From Thiomicrorhabdus immobilis (GTDB lineage: Bacteria; Pseudomonadota; Gammaproteobacteria; Thiomicrospirales; Thiomicrospiraceae): a stretch of 64,000 nt of DNA. Position 1 is the stretch's first letter; every line of letters begins with the position of its first letter. Of this stretch, positions 34,877 to 43,937 are shown in pieces. The position numbers and the translations under genes were made by a program. Location of the stretch: contig NZ_AP024202.1 in the NCBI RefSeq assembly GCF_021654855.1, positions 1,612,001 to 1,676,000 of the forward strand, given 5' to 3'. The notes under the pieces were generated by a model. It searched no databases. It was not told where the DNA came from and saw nothing but the letters and a program-made list of their open reading frames with translations.

Positions 34877-37800
34877 TTAACCATCGGAATATTCAGTTTC
34901 AAGCTCGTCATCAATCAATTGTTGTACAGAGTCATCCGCAACAGGAGTATCTGCACTCATTCCAGTATCTAACGCTACCTGAGTTCCTGAAGCTGTACCC
35001 TCTTCACTAAATTCTCCAGCCTCTTGTTCATAGATAAGGTCTTCAACAGGAATTGGTGCACTTTCATCGTTTGCTTCTGTTTGTACAACGGTCTCTGTAA
35101 CCACTTCCGTGACAATGATATTAGACAGATCAAGGTCTCCTTCCTGGTCAACTAAAGCGTCCACAACATGCTCTTCAAACTCAGAAGAATCGATATTTGC
35201 TAATTCCTCAAGCATATCTTGAACATGCGCCATCGCATCCTCTTCTGAAACAGGGGTTAATCCATTATCAATAAGAATGGTCTGTAACTCTTGCCCAGAA
35301 ATAGAGCTTAAATCAAAGCTGTCATCACTAAAAGTTTCATGCATTTCTGCAGTAATCTGAATACCATCCTGCGCATCGGCATTGCTATCAAGCGTTTGCA
35401 ACAATACCGCCATGTTTTCAACATATTCGTCATTCAAGTTGGTTTGCTCAACTCCGGCAATTTCTTGCAAGAATAACTTGCCATCAGACATGGCATCCGT
35501 TAGTTCATCGGCAGCAATACTCGCTAAAATAACATTACCTATTGAAAATGTAATGGTATCTCCTGCTTGATAGTTAAAACCACCATTAGCGGAGGTAAAA
35601 CCTGTAATACCTGAGCTGGTTTCATAGGCAAGACCTCCAACAAAGCCATCAATAATTTGCCCATTGATAAGCACACCACTGACATCGTCTTGGTCAATAC
35701 CGATAGTAATACTTGAATCGATAGAATCATTATCCGCATCCATACCGACAATACTCATATCAAAACTTAAATCACTTGGGTTGAGATAATCCAAGTCACC
35801 CGCTTGAATACTGAATTTATCGTCTGTACCGACAACTTTAACTGCAACGATATCGGTAACTACGTTACTTGAGCTAATTGATATCGAGCTCCCTTCAAGA
35901 ATATTTTGATAACTACCGTATAGAGTTTCATTATTAGAAGAATCTATTACATAAACATCAAAATCAGCACCATCACCCGAATCTTGATAAACAACCAATT
36001 CAAAATTCACAATAGGCACCGGTTCAGGAGTACCGTCAAAGCTTAAAGTATCAGAAGAACCACTCAGGGTAGAGTTTGTATAGAATGAGATAGTCAACTC
36101 TTCACCTGAATTAATCCACTGATTACCGATACCAATATCTTGAGGAGTAGTGTTTACATTCCCGGTTCCGCTCACAACAATATCAACATTCGAACCGCCA
36201 ATGTTTACCGCACCTGAATAATCTTTACTATTCGCAATAGTTAAAGCTGAGTTGACTGTAGGTAACGTCTCTCCAGGCGCTAAGAATGTACCGTCCGCAT
36301 TCGAGACAGCACTGTAACTATCAGAACTACCATCCAAACTGACGGTAATCACTTCAGTGCCATTCACAACCCCAGTGGCGATAGTATTATTCGCACTTAA
36401 TACCCAATCTATCTGTTCGATGCCATTGCCTGAATCAAAATACAGCTCAGGAGCATCCGCTAAATTGCCATTGATGTCTGTTTTGAAAGTAACTGAACCC
36501 AAGCCATCTGCACCATCAGCAATCGCAAAATTCAATGCGTCAGAATCAGTTGACGAACCATCGCTTTGAATAACAACCGCATCTGGGGTGAAACTTAACG
36601 GTGCATCATCGCCTATTTGCGCAATTTTCACCTCTACCCCACCCGTTGTGCCGTCATCGGTTCTAACAGTGACTGTGTCATCGTAATGAAGCACATCTAA
36701 CTCGGCATTATCGTTTAAGACATAATTGTAATTTAATTGTGAACCATCAAAACTGGTGAAAACCAAAGTACCAAAATCCGTAGTTACCGAATTTCCAGTT
36801 AAAGAGCCATCTGGATTGACAACGGCAACGCCATCAATCCAATAACCATCGCCACCATCGACATCACTGATTGAGATGTAATTCCCAACAGTATCCGATA
36901 GCAAAGTTACATTCGGCTGAGTACCATCTGAAAGATTTGCTTCATCAACAGTTGCAAACACACCCTCAGAAATGACTGGTGGATCATTAACCGGATTAAC
37001 ATTCACGGTAACTGTCGCCGTTGAGGTTTCGCCGTCTTCATCGGTGATGGTGTATTGGAAAGTATCCACACCTTCGAAGTCGGTATTCGGAGTATAGACA
37101 ATCTGGTCGCCGACGATTTGCGTTGTACCATTGCTACCTTGGGTGGCACTGGTTAGGGTCGCACCGTCAATCATAGAGTCGTTTTGCGTGACATCAATCG
37201 TGACCGATTGTTCTTCATCGGTGGTCGCACCATCATCCACGGCAACCGGCGCACCTTCGTCATTCACGGTGACCGTGACTGTCGCCGTTGAGGTTTCGCC
37301 GTCTTCATCGGTGATGGTGTATTGGAAGGTATCCACACCTTCGAAGTCGGTATTCGGAGTATAGACAATCTGGTCGCCGACGATTTGCGTTGTACCATTG
37401 CTACCTTGGGTGGCACTGGTTAGGGTCGCACCGTCAATCATAGAGTCATTTTGAGTGACATCAATCGTGACCGATTGTTCTTCATCGGTGGTCGCACCAT
37501 CATCCACGGCAACCGGCGCACCTTCGTCATTCACGGTGACCGTGACTGTCGCCGTTGAGGTTTCGCCGTCTTCATCGGTGATGGTGTATTGGAAAGTATC
37601 CACACCTTCGAAGTCGGTATTCGGAGTATAGACAATCTGGTCGCCGACGATTTGCGTTGTACCATTGCTACCTTGGGTGGCACTGGTTAGGGTCGCACCG
37701 TCAATCATAGAGTCATTTTGAGTGACATCAATCGTGACCGATTGTTCTTCATCGGTGGTCGCACCATCATCCACGGCAACCGGCGCACCTTCGTCATTCA

Positions 37801-40800
37801 CGGTGACCGTGACTGTCGCCGTTGAGGTTTCGCCGTCTTCATCGGTGATGGTGTATTGGAAAGTATCCACACCTTCGAAGTCGGTATTCGGAGTATAGAC
37901 AATCTGGTCGCCGACGATTTGCGTTGTACCATTGCTACCTTGGGTGGCACTGGTTAGGGTCGCACCGTCAATCATAGAGTCATTTTGAGTGACATCAATC
38001 GTGACCGATTGTTCTTCATCGGTGGTCGCACCATCATCCACGGCAACCGGCGCACCTTCGTCATTCACGGTGACCGTGACTGTCGCCGTTGAGGTTTCGC
38101 CGTCTTCATCGGTGATGGTGTATTGGAAGGTATCCACACCTTCGAAGTCGGTATTCGGAGTATAGACAATCTGGTCGCCGACGATTTGCGTTGTACCATT
38201 GCTACCTTGGGTGGCACTGGTTAGGGTCGCACCGTCAATCATAGAGTCATTTTGAGTGACATCAATCGTGACCGATTGTTCTTCATCGGTGGTCGCACCA
38301 TCATCCACGGCAACCGGCGCACCTTCGTCATTCACGGTGACCGTGACTGTCGCCGTTGAGGTTTCGCCGTCTTCATCGGTGATGGTGTATTGGAAAGTAT
38401 CCACACCTTCGAAGTCGGTATTCGGAGTATAGACAATCTGGTCGCCGACGATTTGCGTTGTACCATTGCTACCTTGGGTGGCACTGGTTAGGGTCGCACC
38501 GTCAATCATAGAGTCGTTTTGCGTGACATCAATCGTGACCGATTGTTCTTCATCGGTGGTCGCACCATCATCCACGGCAACCGGCGCACCTTCGTCATTC
38601 ACGGTGACCGTGACTGTCGCCGTTGAGGTTTCGCCGTCTTCATCGGTGATGGTGTATTGGAAAGTATCCACACCTTCGAAGTCGGTATTCGGAGTATAGA
38701 CAATCTGGTCGCCGACGATTTGCGTTGTACCATTGCTACCTTGGGTGGCACTGGTTAGGGTCGCACCGTCAATCATAGAGTCATTTTGAGTGACATCAAT
38801 CGTGACCGATTGTTCTTCATCGGTGGTCGCACCATCATCCACGGCAAGCGGCGCACCTTCGTCATTCACGGTGACCGTGACTGTCGCCGTTGAGGTTTCG
38901 CCGTCTTCATCGGTGATGGTGTATTGGAAAGTATCCACACCTTCGAAGTCGGTATTCGGAGTATAGACAATCTGGTCGCCGACGATTTGCGTTGTACCAT
39001 TGCTACCTTGGGTGGCACTGGTTAGGGTCGCACCGTCAATCATAGAGTCGTTTTGCGTGACATCAATCGTGACCGATTGTTCTTCATCGGTGGTCGCACC
39101 ATCATCCACGGCAACCGGCGCACCTTCGTCATTCACGGTGACCGTGACTGTCGCCGTTGAGGTTTCGCCGTCTTCATCGGTGATGGTGTATTGGAAGGTA
39201 TCCACACCTTCGAAGTCGGTATTCGGAGTATAGACAATCTGGTCGCCGACGATTTGCGTTGTACCATTGCTACCTTGGGTGGCACTGGTTAGGGTCGCAC
39301 CGTCAATCATAGAGTCGTTTTGCGTGACATCGATGGTGACCGACTGTTCTTCATCGGTGGTCGCACCATCATCCACGGCAAGCGGCGCACCTTCGTCATT
39401 CACGGTGACCGTGACTGTCGCCGTTGAGGTTTCGCCGTCTTCATCGGTGATGGTGTATTGGAAAGTATCCACACCTTCGAAGTCGGTATTCGGAGTATAG
39501 ACAATCTGGTCGCCGACGATTTGCGTTGTACCATTGCTACCTTGGGTGGCACTGGTTAGGGTCGCACCGTCAATCATAGAGTCGTTTTGCGTGACATCAA
39601 TCGTGACCGATTGTTCTTCATCGGTGGTCGCACCATCATCCACGGCAACCGGCGCACCTTCGTCATTCACGGTGACCGTGACTGTCGCCGTTGAGGTTTC
39701 GCCGTCTTCATCGGTGATGGTGTATTGGAAGGTATCCACACCTTCGAAGTCGGTATTCGGAGTATAGACAATCTGGTCGCCGACGATTTGCGTTGTACCA
39801 TTGCTACCTTGGGTGGCACTGGTTAGGGTCGCACCGTCAATCATAGAGTCGTTTTGCGTGACATCGATGGTGACCGACTGTTCTTCATCGGTGGTCGCAC
39901 CATCATCCACGGCAAGCGGCGCACCTTCGTCATTCACGGTGACCGTGACTGTCGCCGTTGAGGTTTCGCCGTCTTCATCGGTGATGGTGTATTGGAAAGT
40001 ATCCACACCTTCGAAGTCGGTATTCGGAGTATAGACAATCTGGTCGCCGACGATTTGCGTTGTACCATTGCTACCTTGGGTGGCACTGGTTAGGGTCGCA
40101 CCGTCAATCATAGAGTCATTTTGAGTGACATCAATCGTGACCGATTGTTCTTCATCGGTGGTCGCACCATCATCCACGGCAACCGGCGCACCTTCGTCAT
40201 TCACGGTGACCGTGACTGTCGCCGTTGAGGTTTCGCCGTCTTCATCGGTGATGGTGTATTGGAAAGTATCCACACCTTCGAAGTCGGTATTCGGAGTATA
40301 GACAATCTGGTCGCCGACGATTTGCGTTGTACCATTGCTACCTTGGGTGGCACTGGTTAGGGTCGCACCGTCAATCATAGAGTCATTTTGAGTGACATCA
40401 ATCGTGACCGATTGTTCTTCATCGGTGGTCGCACCATCATCCACGGCAACCGGCGCACCTTCGTCATTCACGGTGACCGTGACTGTCGCCGTTGAGGTTT
40501 CGCCGTCTTCATCGGTGATGGTGTATTGGAAAGTATCCACACCTTCGAAGTCGGTATTCGGAGTATAGACAATCTGGTCGCCGACGATTTGCGTTGTACC
40601 ATTGCTACCTTGGGTGGCACTGGTTAGGGTCGCACCGTCAATCATAGAGTCATTTTGAGTGACATCAATCGTGACCGATTGTTCTTCATCGGTGGTCGCA
40701 CCATCATCCACGGCAACCGGCGCACCTTCGTCATTCACGGTGACCGTGACTGTCGCCGTTGAGGTTTCGCCGTCTTCATCGGTGATGGTGTATTGGAAGG

Positions 40801-41809
40801 TATCCACACCTTCGAAGTCGGTATTCGGAGTATAGACAATCTGGTCGCCGACGATTTGCGTTGTACCATTGCTACCTTGGGTGGCACTGGTTAGGGTCGC
40901 ACCGTCAATCATAGAGTCATTTTGAGTGACATCAATCGTGACCGATTGTTCTTCATCGGTGGTCGCACCATCATCCACGGCAAGCGGCGCACCTTCGTCA
41001 TTCACGGTGACCGTGACTGTCGCCGTTGAGGTTTCGCCGTCTTCATCGGTGATGGTGTATTGGAAAGTATCCACACCTTCGAAGTCGGTATTCGGAGTAT
41101 AGACAATCTGGTCGCCGACGATTTGCGTTGTACCATTGCTACCTTGGGTGGCACTGGTTAGGGTCGCACCATCTACCATAGAGTCGTTTTGCGTGACATC
41201 GATGGTGACCGACTGTTCTTCATCCGTTATAGCACTGTCATCAATCGCAACAGGAACCGCATTCTCTTCAATAGGCAGCGGATCTTGAGTAGCTGTAGGT
41301 TCAATCGTTGCTCCAGCAACAAATGTATCCGGAGAGTATTCTAAAGGAGTAACGTTTTCAACAACTCTCGCAACAATAGGAACCCCACCCGCTTCTTCAT
41401 ATTCAGCACCTTCGGATTCCGCCAAACTCAATAGGCGCAATGTCATTGCTCCACCTGCATCACCAGGACCAGCAATACCTGCAGCAGGAGCTTCAAGTTG
41501 CTCAGTTAAATCTCCACCTGCTTCTAAAATGGCGAGAACATCTTCTATACTCTGCTGCTGAATACTATCCGTTTGATCTGCAACTTTATCGGCCAAGACA
41601 TTTTCATTCAATTCAATCAATTGATTACCTTGAATCGTTACCAAATCCTCGCTATTCAATTGCAGAACCACAAAACCATTACTTCCAGTTTTAATGGTTT
41701 CACCTTCATAAAGTTTATCACCAGCATCGAGAAGTCGTAACTCACCCGCTATGTTCTGAGCTAGAACCTCACCTTCTATTTCCATAATGGTTGCAATAAC
41801 GTTACTCAT
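34877..41809 (-). CDS. Large LapA-like surface adhesin, repeat-containing
   Basis: A 2310-residue protein, probably exported by the adjacent type I system and held in the outer-membrane channel. Residues 1-100 match the retention module (MSNVIATIMEIEGEVLAQ; GSNGFVVLQLNSEDLVTIQGNQ). PAAG at 108-111 matches the LapG-type cleavage site and its usual position. Residues about 185-1608 are sixteen repeats of 89 residues, an Ig/cadherin-like fold with the DEEQSVTIDVTQNDSM and YTPNTDFEGVDTFQYTITD pattern. The rest is acidic and Ser/Asp-rich with unique domains. I see no GGxGxD RTX nonapeptides, unusual for the class. AAGGAG precedes the ATG. It is transcribed away from the secretion operon. Confidence 0.85.
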   Translation of the reverse strand: MSNVIATIMEIEGEVLAQNIAGELRLLDAGDKLYEGETIKTGSNGFVVLQLNSEDLVTIQGNQLIELNENVLADKVADQTDSIQQQSIEDVLAILEAGGDLTEQLEAPAAGIAGPGDAGGAMTLRLLSLAESEGAEYEEAGGVPIVARVVENVTPLEYSPDTFVAGATIEPTATQDPLPIEENAVPVAIDDSAITDEEQSVTIDVTQNDSMVDGATLTSATQGSNGTTQIVGDQIVYTPNTDFEGVDTFQYTITDEDGETSTATVTVTVNDEGAPLAVDDGATTDEEQSVTIDVTQNDSMIDGATLTSATQGSNGTTQIVGDQIVYTPNTDFEGVDTFQYTITDEDGETSTATVTVTVNDEGAPVAVDDGATTDEEQSVTIDVTQNDSMIDGATLTSATQGSNGTTQIVGDQIVYTPNTDFEGVDTFQYTITDEDGETSTATVTVTVNDEGAPVAVDDGATTDEEQSVTIDVTQNDSMIDGATLTSATQGSNGTTQIVGDQIVYTPNTDFEGVDTFQYTITDEDGETSTATVTVTVNDEGAPVAVDDGATTDEEQSVTIDVTQNDSMIDGATLTSATQGSNGTTQIVGDQIVYTPNTDFEGVDTFQYTITDEDGETSTATVTVTVNDEGAPLAVDDGATTDEEQSVTIDVTQNDSMIDGATLTSATQGSNGTTQIVGDQIVYTPNTDFEGVDTFQYTITDEDGETSTATVTVTVNDEGAPVAVDDGATTDEEQSVTIDVTQNDSMIDGATLTSATQGSNGTTQIVGDQIVYTPNTDFEGVDTFQYTITDEDGETSTATVTVTVNDEGAPLAVDDGATTDEEQSVTIDVTQNDSMIDGATLTSATQGSNGTTQIVGDQIVYTPNTDFEGVDTFQYTITDEDGETSTATVTVTVNDEGAPVAVDDGATTDEEQSVTIDVTQNDSMIDGATLTSATQGSNGTTQIVGDQIVYTPNTDFEGVDTFQYTITDEDGETSTATVTVTVNDEGAPLAVDDGATTDEEQSVTIDVTQNDSMIDGATLTSATQGSNGTTQIVGDQIVYTPNTDFEGVDTFQYTITDEDGETSTATVTVTVNDEGAPVAVDDGATTDEEQSVTIDVTQNDSMIDGATLTSATQGSNGTTQIVGDQIVYTPNTDFEGVDTFQYTITDEDGETSTATVTVTVNDEGAPVAVDDGATTDEEQSVTIDVTQNDSMIDGATLTSATQGSNGTTQIVGDQIVYTPNTDFEGVDTFQYTITDEDGETSTATVTVTVNDEGAPVAVDDGATTDEEQSVTIDVTQNDSMIDGATLTSATQGSNGTTQIVGDQIVYTPNTDFEGVDTFQYTITDEDGETSTATVTVTVNDEGAPVAVDDGATTDEEQSVTIDVTQNDSMIDGATLTSATQGSNGTTQIVGDQIVYTPNTDFEGVDTFQYTITDEDGETSTATVTVTVNDEGAPVAVDDGATTDEEQSVTIDVTQNDSMIDGATLTSATQGSNGTTQIVGDQIVYTPNTDFEGVDTFQYTITDEDGETSTATVTVTVNDEGAPVAVDDGATTDEEQSVTIDVTQNDSMIDGATLTSATQGSNGTTQIVGDQIVYTPNTDFEGVDTFQYTITDEDGETSTATVTVNVNPVNDPPVISEGVFATVDEANLSDGTQPNVTLLSDTVGNYISISDVDGGDGYWIDGVAVVNPDGSLTGNSVTTDFGTLVFTSFDGSQLNYNYVLNDNAELDVLHYDDTVTVRTDDGTTGGVEVKIAQIGDDAPLSFTPDAVVIQSDGSSTDSDALNFAIADGADGLGSVTFKTDINGNLADAPELYFDSGNGIEQIDWVLSANNTIATGVVNGTEVITVSLDGSSDSYSAVSNADGTFLAPGETLPTVNSALTIANSKDYSGAVNIGGSNVDIVVSGTGNVNTTPQDIGIGNQWINSGEELTISFYTNSTLSGSSDTLSFDGTPEPVPIVNFELVVYQDSGDGADFDVYVIDSSNNETLYGSYQNILEGSSISISSSNVVTDIVAVKVVGTDDKFSIQAGDLDYLNPSDLSFDMSIVGMDADNDSIDSSITIGIDQDDVSGVLINGQIIDGFVGGLAYETSSGITGFTSANGGFNYQAGDTITFSIGNVILASIAADELTDAMSDGKLFLQEIAGVEQTNLNDEYVENMAVLLQTLDSNADAQDGIQITAEMHETFSDDSFDLSSISGQELQTILIDNGLTPVSEEDAMAHVQDMLEELANIDSSEFEEHVVDALVDQEGDLDLSNIIVTEVVTETVVQTEANDESAPIPVEDLIYEQEAGEFSEEGTASGTQVALDTGMSADTPVADDSVQQLIDDELETEYSDG
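36986..41257 (-). repeat. Sixteen tandem 267-base repeats in the adhesin
   Basis: Exactly 16 units of 267 bases (89 codons), in register. Units differ at few positions: Leu or Val at residue 3 (AAG/AAC on the plus strand), three versions of the VTIDVTQNDSM segment, and one synonymous A/G site. The first unit (41257 downward) is the most divergent. Units 6-7 and 8-9, counting from the N-terminus, carry the same marker set as a 534-base dimer. Confidence 0.95.
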
Positions 41810-42018
41810 GACATTCTCTCCTTAATAGAAAAATCTCTTAATTTAGATTCTATGCCTTAATTTTTTTTTAAACATCGTACTTAAGTATGAAATTTGTTTT
41901 TTAACGACCATACTTTTTTCTAAAGAGTTTCGTTGAAAAGCTATTGCCATAAGTATAAATTTTAAGTATTCTGAAGATTAAGAAACACTCTCAGGTTTTA
42001 TCCTATTTAGGAGGTTTT
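41810..42018. promoter_or_regulatory. Divergent promoter region of the adhesion module
   Basis: A 209-base very AT-rich region between the adhesin and the TolC-OmpA gene. TACTTAAGTA (41878-41887) is a perfect ten-base palindrome. TAAGTATAAATTTTAAGTAT (41950-41969) holds two further AAGTAT boxes about one and a half to two turns apart. AAGTAT therefore occurs three times, suggesting a regulator site. Both genes have strong ribosome sites (AAGGAG; AGGAGG). Confidence 0.5.
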
Positions 42019-43842
42019 ATGTTTACTCGAACAGTTTCAGTCTTAAAACAAACAACCCGAATTTCATTGATTTACGGATTGTTTTTAACTCCATTAATCG
42101 CTAATTCAGCTACAACGGTTGATCAAGCCGTTAAACAAGCCATTGAAAAAAACCCCGAAGTCCAAGCTTCTTGGCATAATTTTTTATCTTCAAAAGAAAA
42201 TACGTCTAGAGCATCTTCCGAATACGGCCCTACGCTTGATTTTTATGCCGATTACAGCTGGCAAAATAAAGATTACATACAAAATGAAAGCTTTAGCGGC
42301 GCGAGTGCAAAGTTACTTTTTTCACAAATGCTTTATGACGGTGAAAGAACAAAAAACAACGTCAAATTTTTCAAAAATGACGAGCTGGTCAGTTATTTCA
42401 GTGTTCTTGGGTCAGTGGAAAAAACTGCTTTAGATGCTTATATCGCTTATCAAGATGTTCTTAGATACCGAGCGTTGGTTAGGCTTGCCCAGCAAAACTA
42501 TAACAACCATATGCTAGTGTATAAAAAAATCGTTTCCGGAGTTGAAACAGGTCATACCCGAGGCGCTGACTTAGAACAAATCAATGGTCGTTTAGCGCTT
42601 GCTAAATCGAACTTGCTTACTGAAAAAGCGAATTTGCATGATGTTAGCTCAAGGTATTTGCGAATTATTGGATTAACACCAAGTAAAGAAATGGAAGAAG
42701 CCGATTTACAAACTGACATTTTGCCGAATACTTTTCATGACGTGATGAATAATGCTTATGAGCATAACCCTAACTTCCATGCCGCCATCCGCAACATTCG
42801 TAGCAAACAATCCAGAGTTGAAACAGAACGTTCAGACCTTTATCCAAGATTGGATTTAACGGCTCAATATGGAGGTCAAACTTATGACCTACAAGGGAAT
42901 GACAATGCACAAAGGGATGGTCGAGTGGCTCTTGAGTTTCGTTACAACCTATATAATGGTGACCGGACGAACTCGGCAATAAGAGGCGCCAAAGAAGAAG
43001 TCAGTCGTGCCATTTATTTACGTGAAAAAGCATGTGTGGACATGCGTCAAACTTTGCAGATTGCTTATAATGATGTCAAAAAGATAAGCGATCAATTACC
43101 AATTCTAGAACAACATAGAGATGCATCAAATAAGGTAAGAGTAGCTTTTAACGATCAGTTTTCTATCAACAAACGTACCTTACTTGATTTACTTGATACA
43201 GAAATTGAATACTTTCAATCAAGTAGAGCTTTTTCTAATGCTCACTACGATCGAAATATATCTGTAGCTAAAACCTTAGCCGAAATGGGAGGGTTACTTA
43301 GCTATCTAAAAGTCGCTCGAGGAGATTTACCAAGTTTAAGTGATTTAGGTGCCGAACCAATTGCCATTGACCCTGCATCGACCTGCCCTACAGAGGATTT
43401 GCCTGATTTAGGTATTGATATAGAAGAGCCTAAACCAGTGGTAATGCCAAATAAATTCTCAGCACCAAAACAGGATAATCTAGAAGGGAATACTTACCGT
43501 TTAGAAATTAAATTTACCAAAAACTCAGCGATTATCGATTCAAAATATCGTAGCGATATCGCAGAATTAGCACGTTTTATGAAGGATAATCCAAACACGC
43601 TTATCGAAATTCGAGGCCACGCATCATTAGAAGGCCCTGAGGCTTATAACCAAGATTTATCTGAGCGTCGTGCTAAAGCTGTGGTTAATGAGTTAATTAC
43701 TAAGCATAAAATTAATCCAGATCGTTTAAGTGCAATTGGTTTTGGTGAAACTCAACCGTTAATCAATAACATGACTTGGGCTGCGCACAAAGCAAACCGC
43801 AGAATTGAGAGTAATATCAAGAATGCACCAAAAACAGAATAA
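42019..43842 (+). CDS. TolC-family outer membrane channel fused to an OmpA-like domain
   Basis: A 607-residue outer-membrane component of the type I system. A signal peptide (ISLIYGLFLTPLIANSA) leads a TolC/OEP region (about 30-450; YADYSWQNKDYI, LEFRYNLYNGDRTNSA). From about residue 490 to the end lies an OmpA-like peptidoglycan-binding domain (IKFTKNSAIIDSKYRSDI; LIEIRGHASLEGPEAYNQ; LSERRAKAVVNEL; ANRRIE). The fusion would anchor the channel to the cell wall. In some related clusters (for example the Shewanella BpfA system) an OmpA-like protein is a separate gene. AGGAGG precedes the ATG. Confidence 0.9.
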   Translation: MFTRTVSVLKQTTRISLIYGLFLTPLIANSATTVDQAVKQAIEKNPEVQASWHNFLSSKENTSRASSEYGPTLDFYADYSWQNKDYIQNESFSGASAKLLFSQMLYDGERTKNNVKFFKNDELVSYFSVLGSVEKTALDAYIAYQDVLRYRALVRLAQQNYNNHMLVYKKIVSGVETGHTRGADLEQINGRLALAKSNLLTEKANLHDVSSRYLRIIGLTPSKEMEEADLQTDILPNTFHDVMNNAYEHNPNFHAAIRNIRSKQSRVETERSDLYPRLDLTAQYGGQTYDLQGNDNAQRDGRVALEFRYNLYNGDRTNSAIRGAKEEVSRAIYLREKACVDMRQTLQIAYNDVKKISDQLPILEQHRDASNKVRVAFNDQFSINKRTLLDLLDTEIEYFQSSRAFSNAHYDRNISVAKTLAEMGGLLSYLKVARGDLPSLSDLGAEPIAIDPASTCPTEDLPDLGIDIEEPKPVVMPNKFSAPKQDNLEGNTYRLEIKFTKNSAIIDSKYRSDIAELARFMKDNPNTLIEIRGHASLEGPEAYNQDLSERRAKAVVNELITKHKINPDRLSAIGFGETQPLINNMTWAAHKANRRIESNIKNAPKTE

Positions 43843-43937
43843 ATAAAACGTATATCGGTTTTTAAACTTAATTAAAAACGTGTAAAGGCTTGGTTTAAAA
43901 ATCGATATATTCCTCTTTTGAGATACAAAGGATTGCT

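Noticed and set aside
36986-41257. Several 77-residue plus-strand frames, one per adhesin repeat
   Set aside because: They are shadows of the 267-base repeat on the opposite strand, identical because the repeat is, with no ribosome sites.
36986-41257. Regular repeats that could suggest a CRISPR array
   Set aside because: Units are 267 bases, contiguous and in frame, with no spacers; they encode protein domains.
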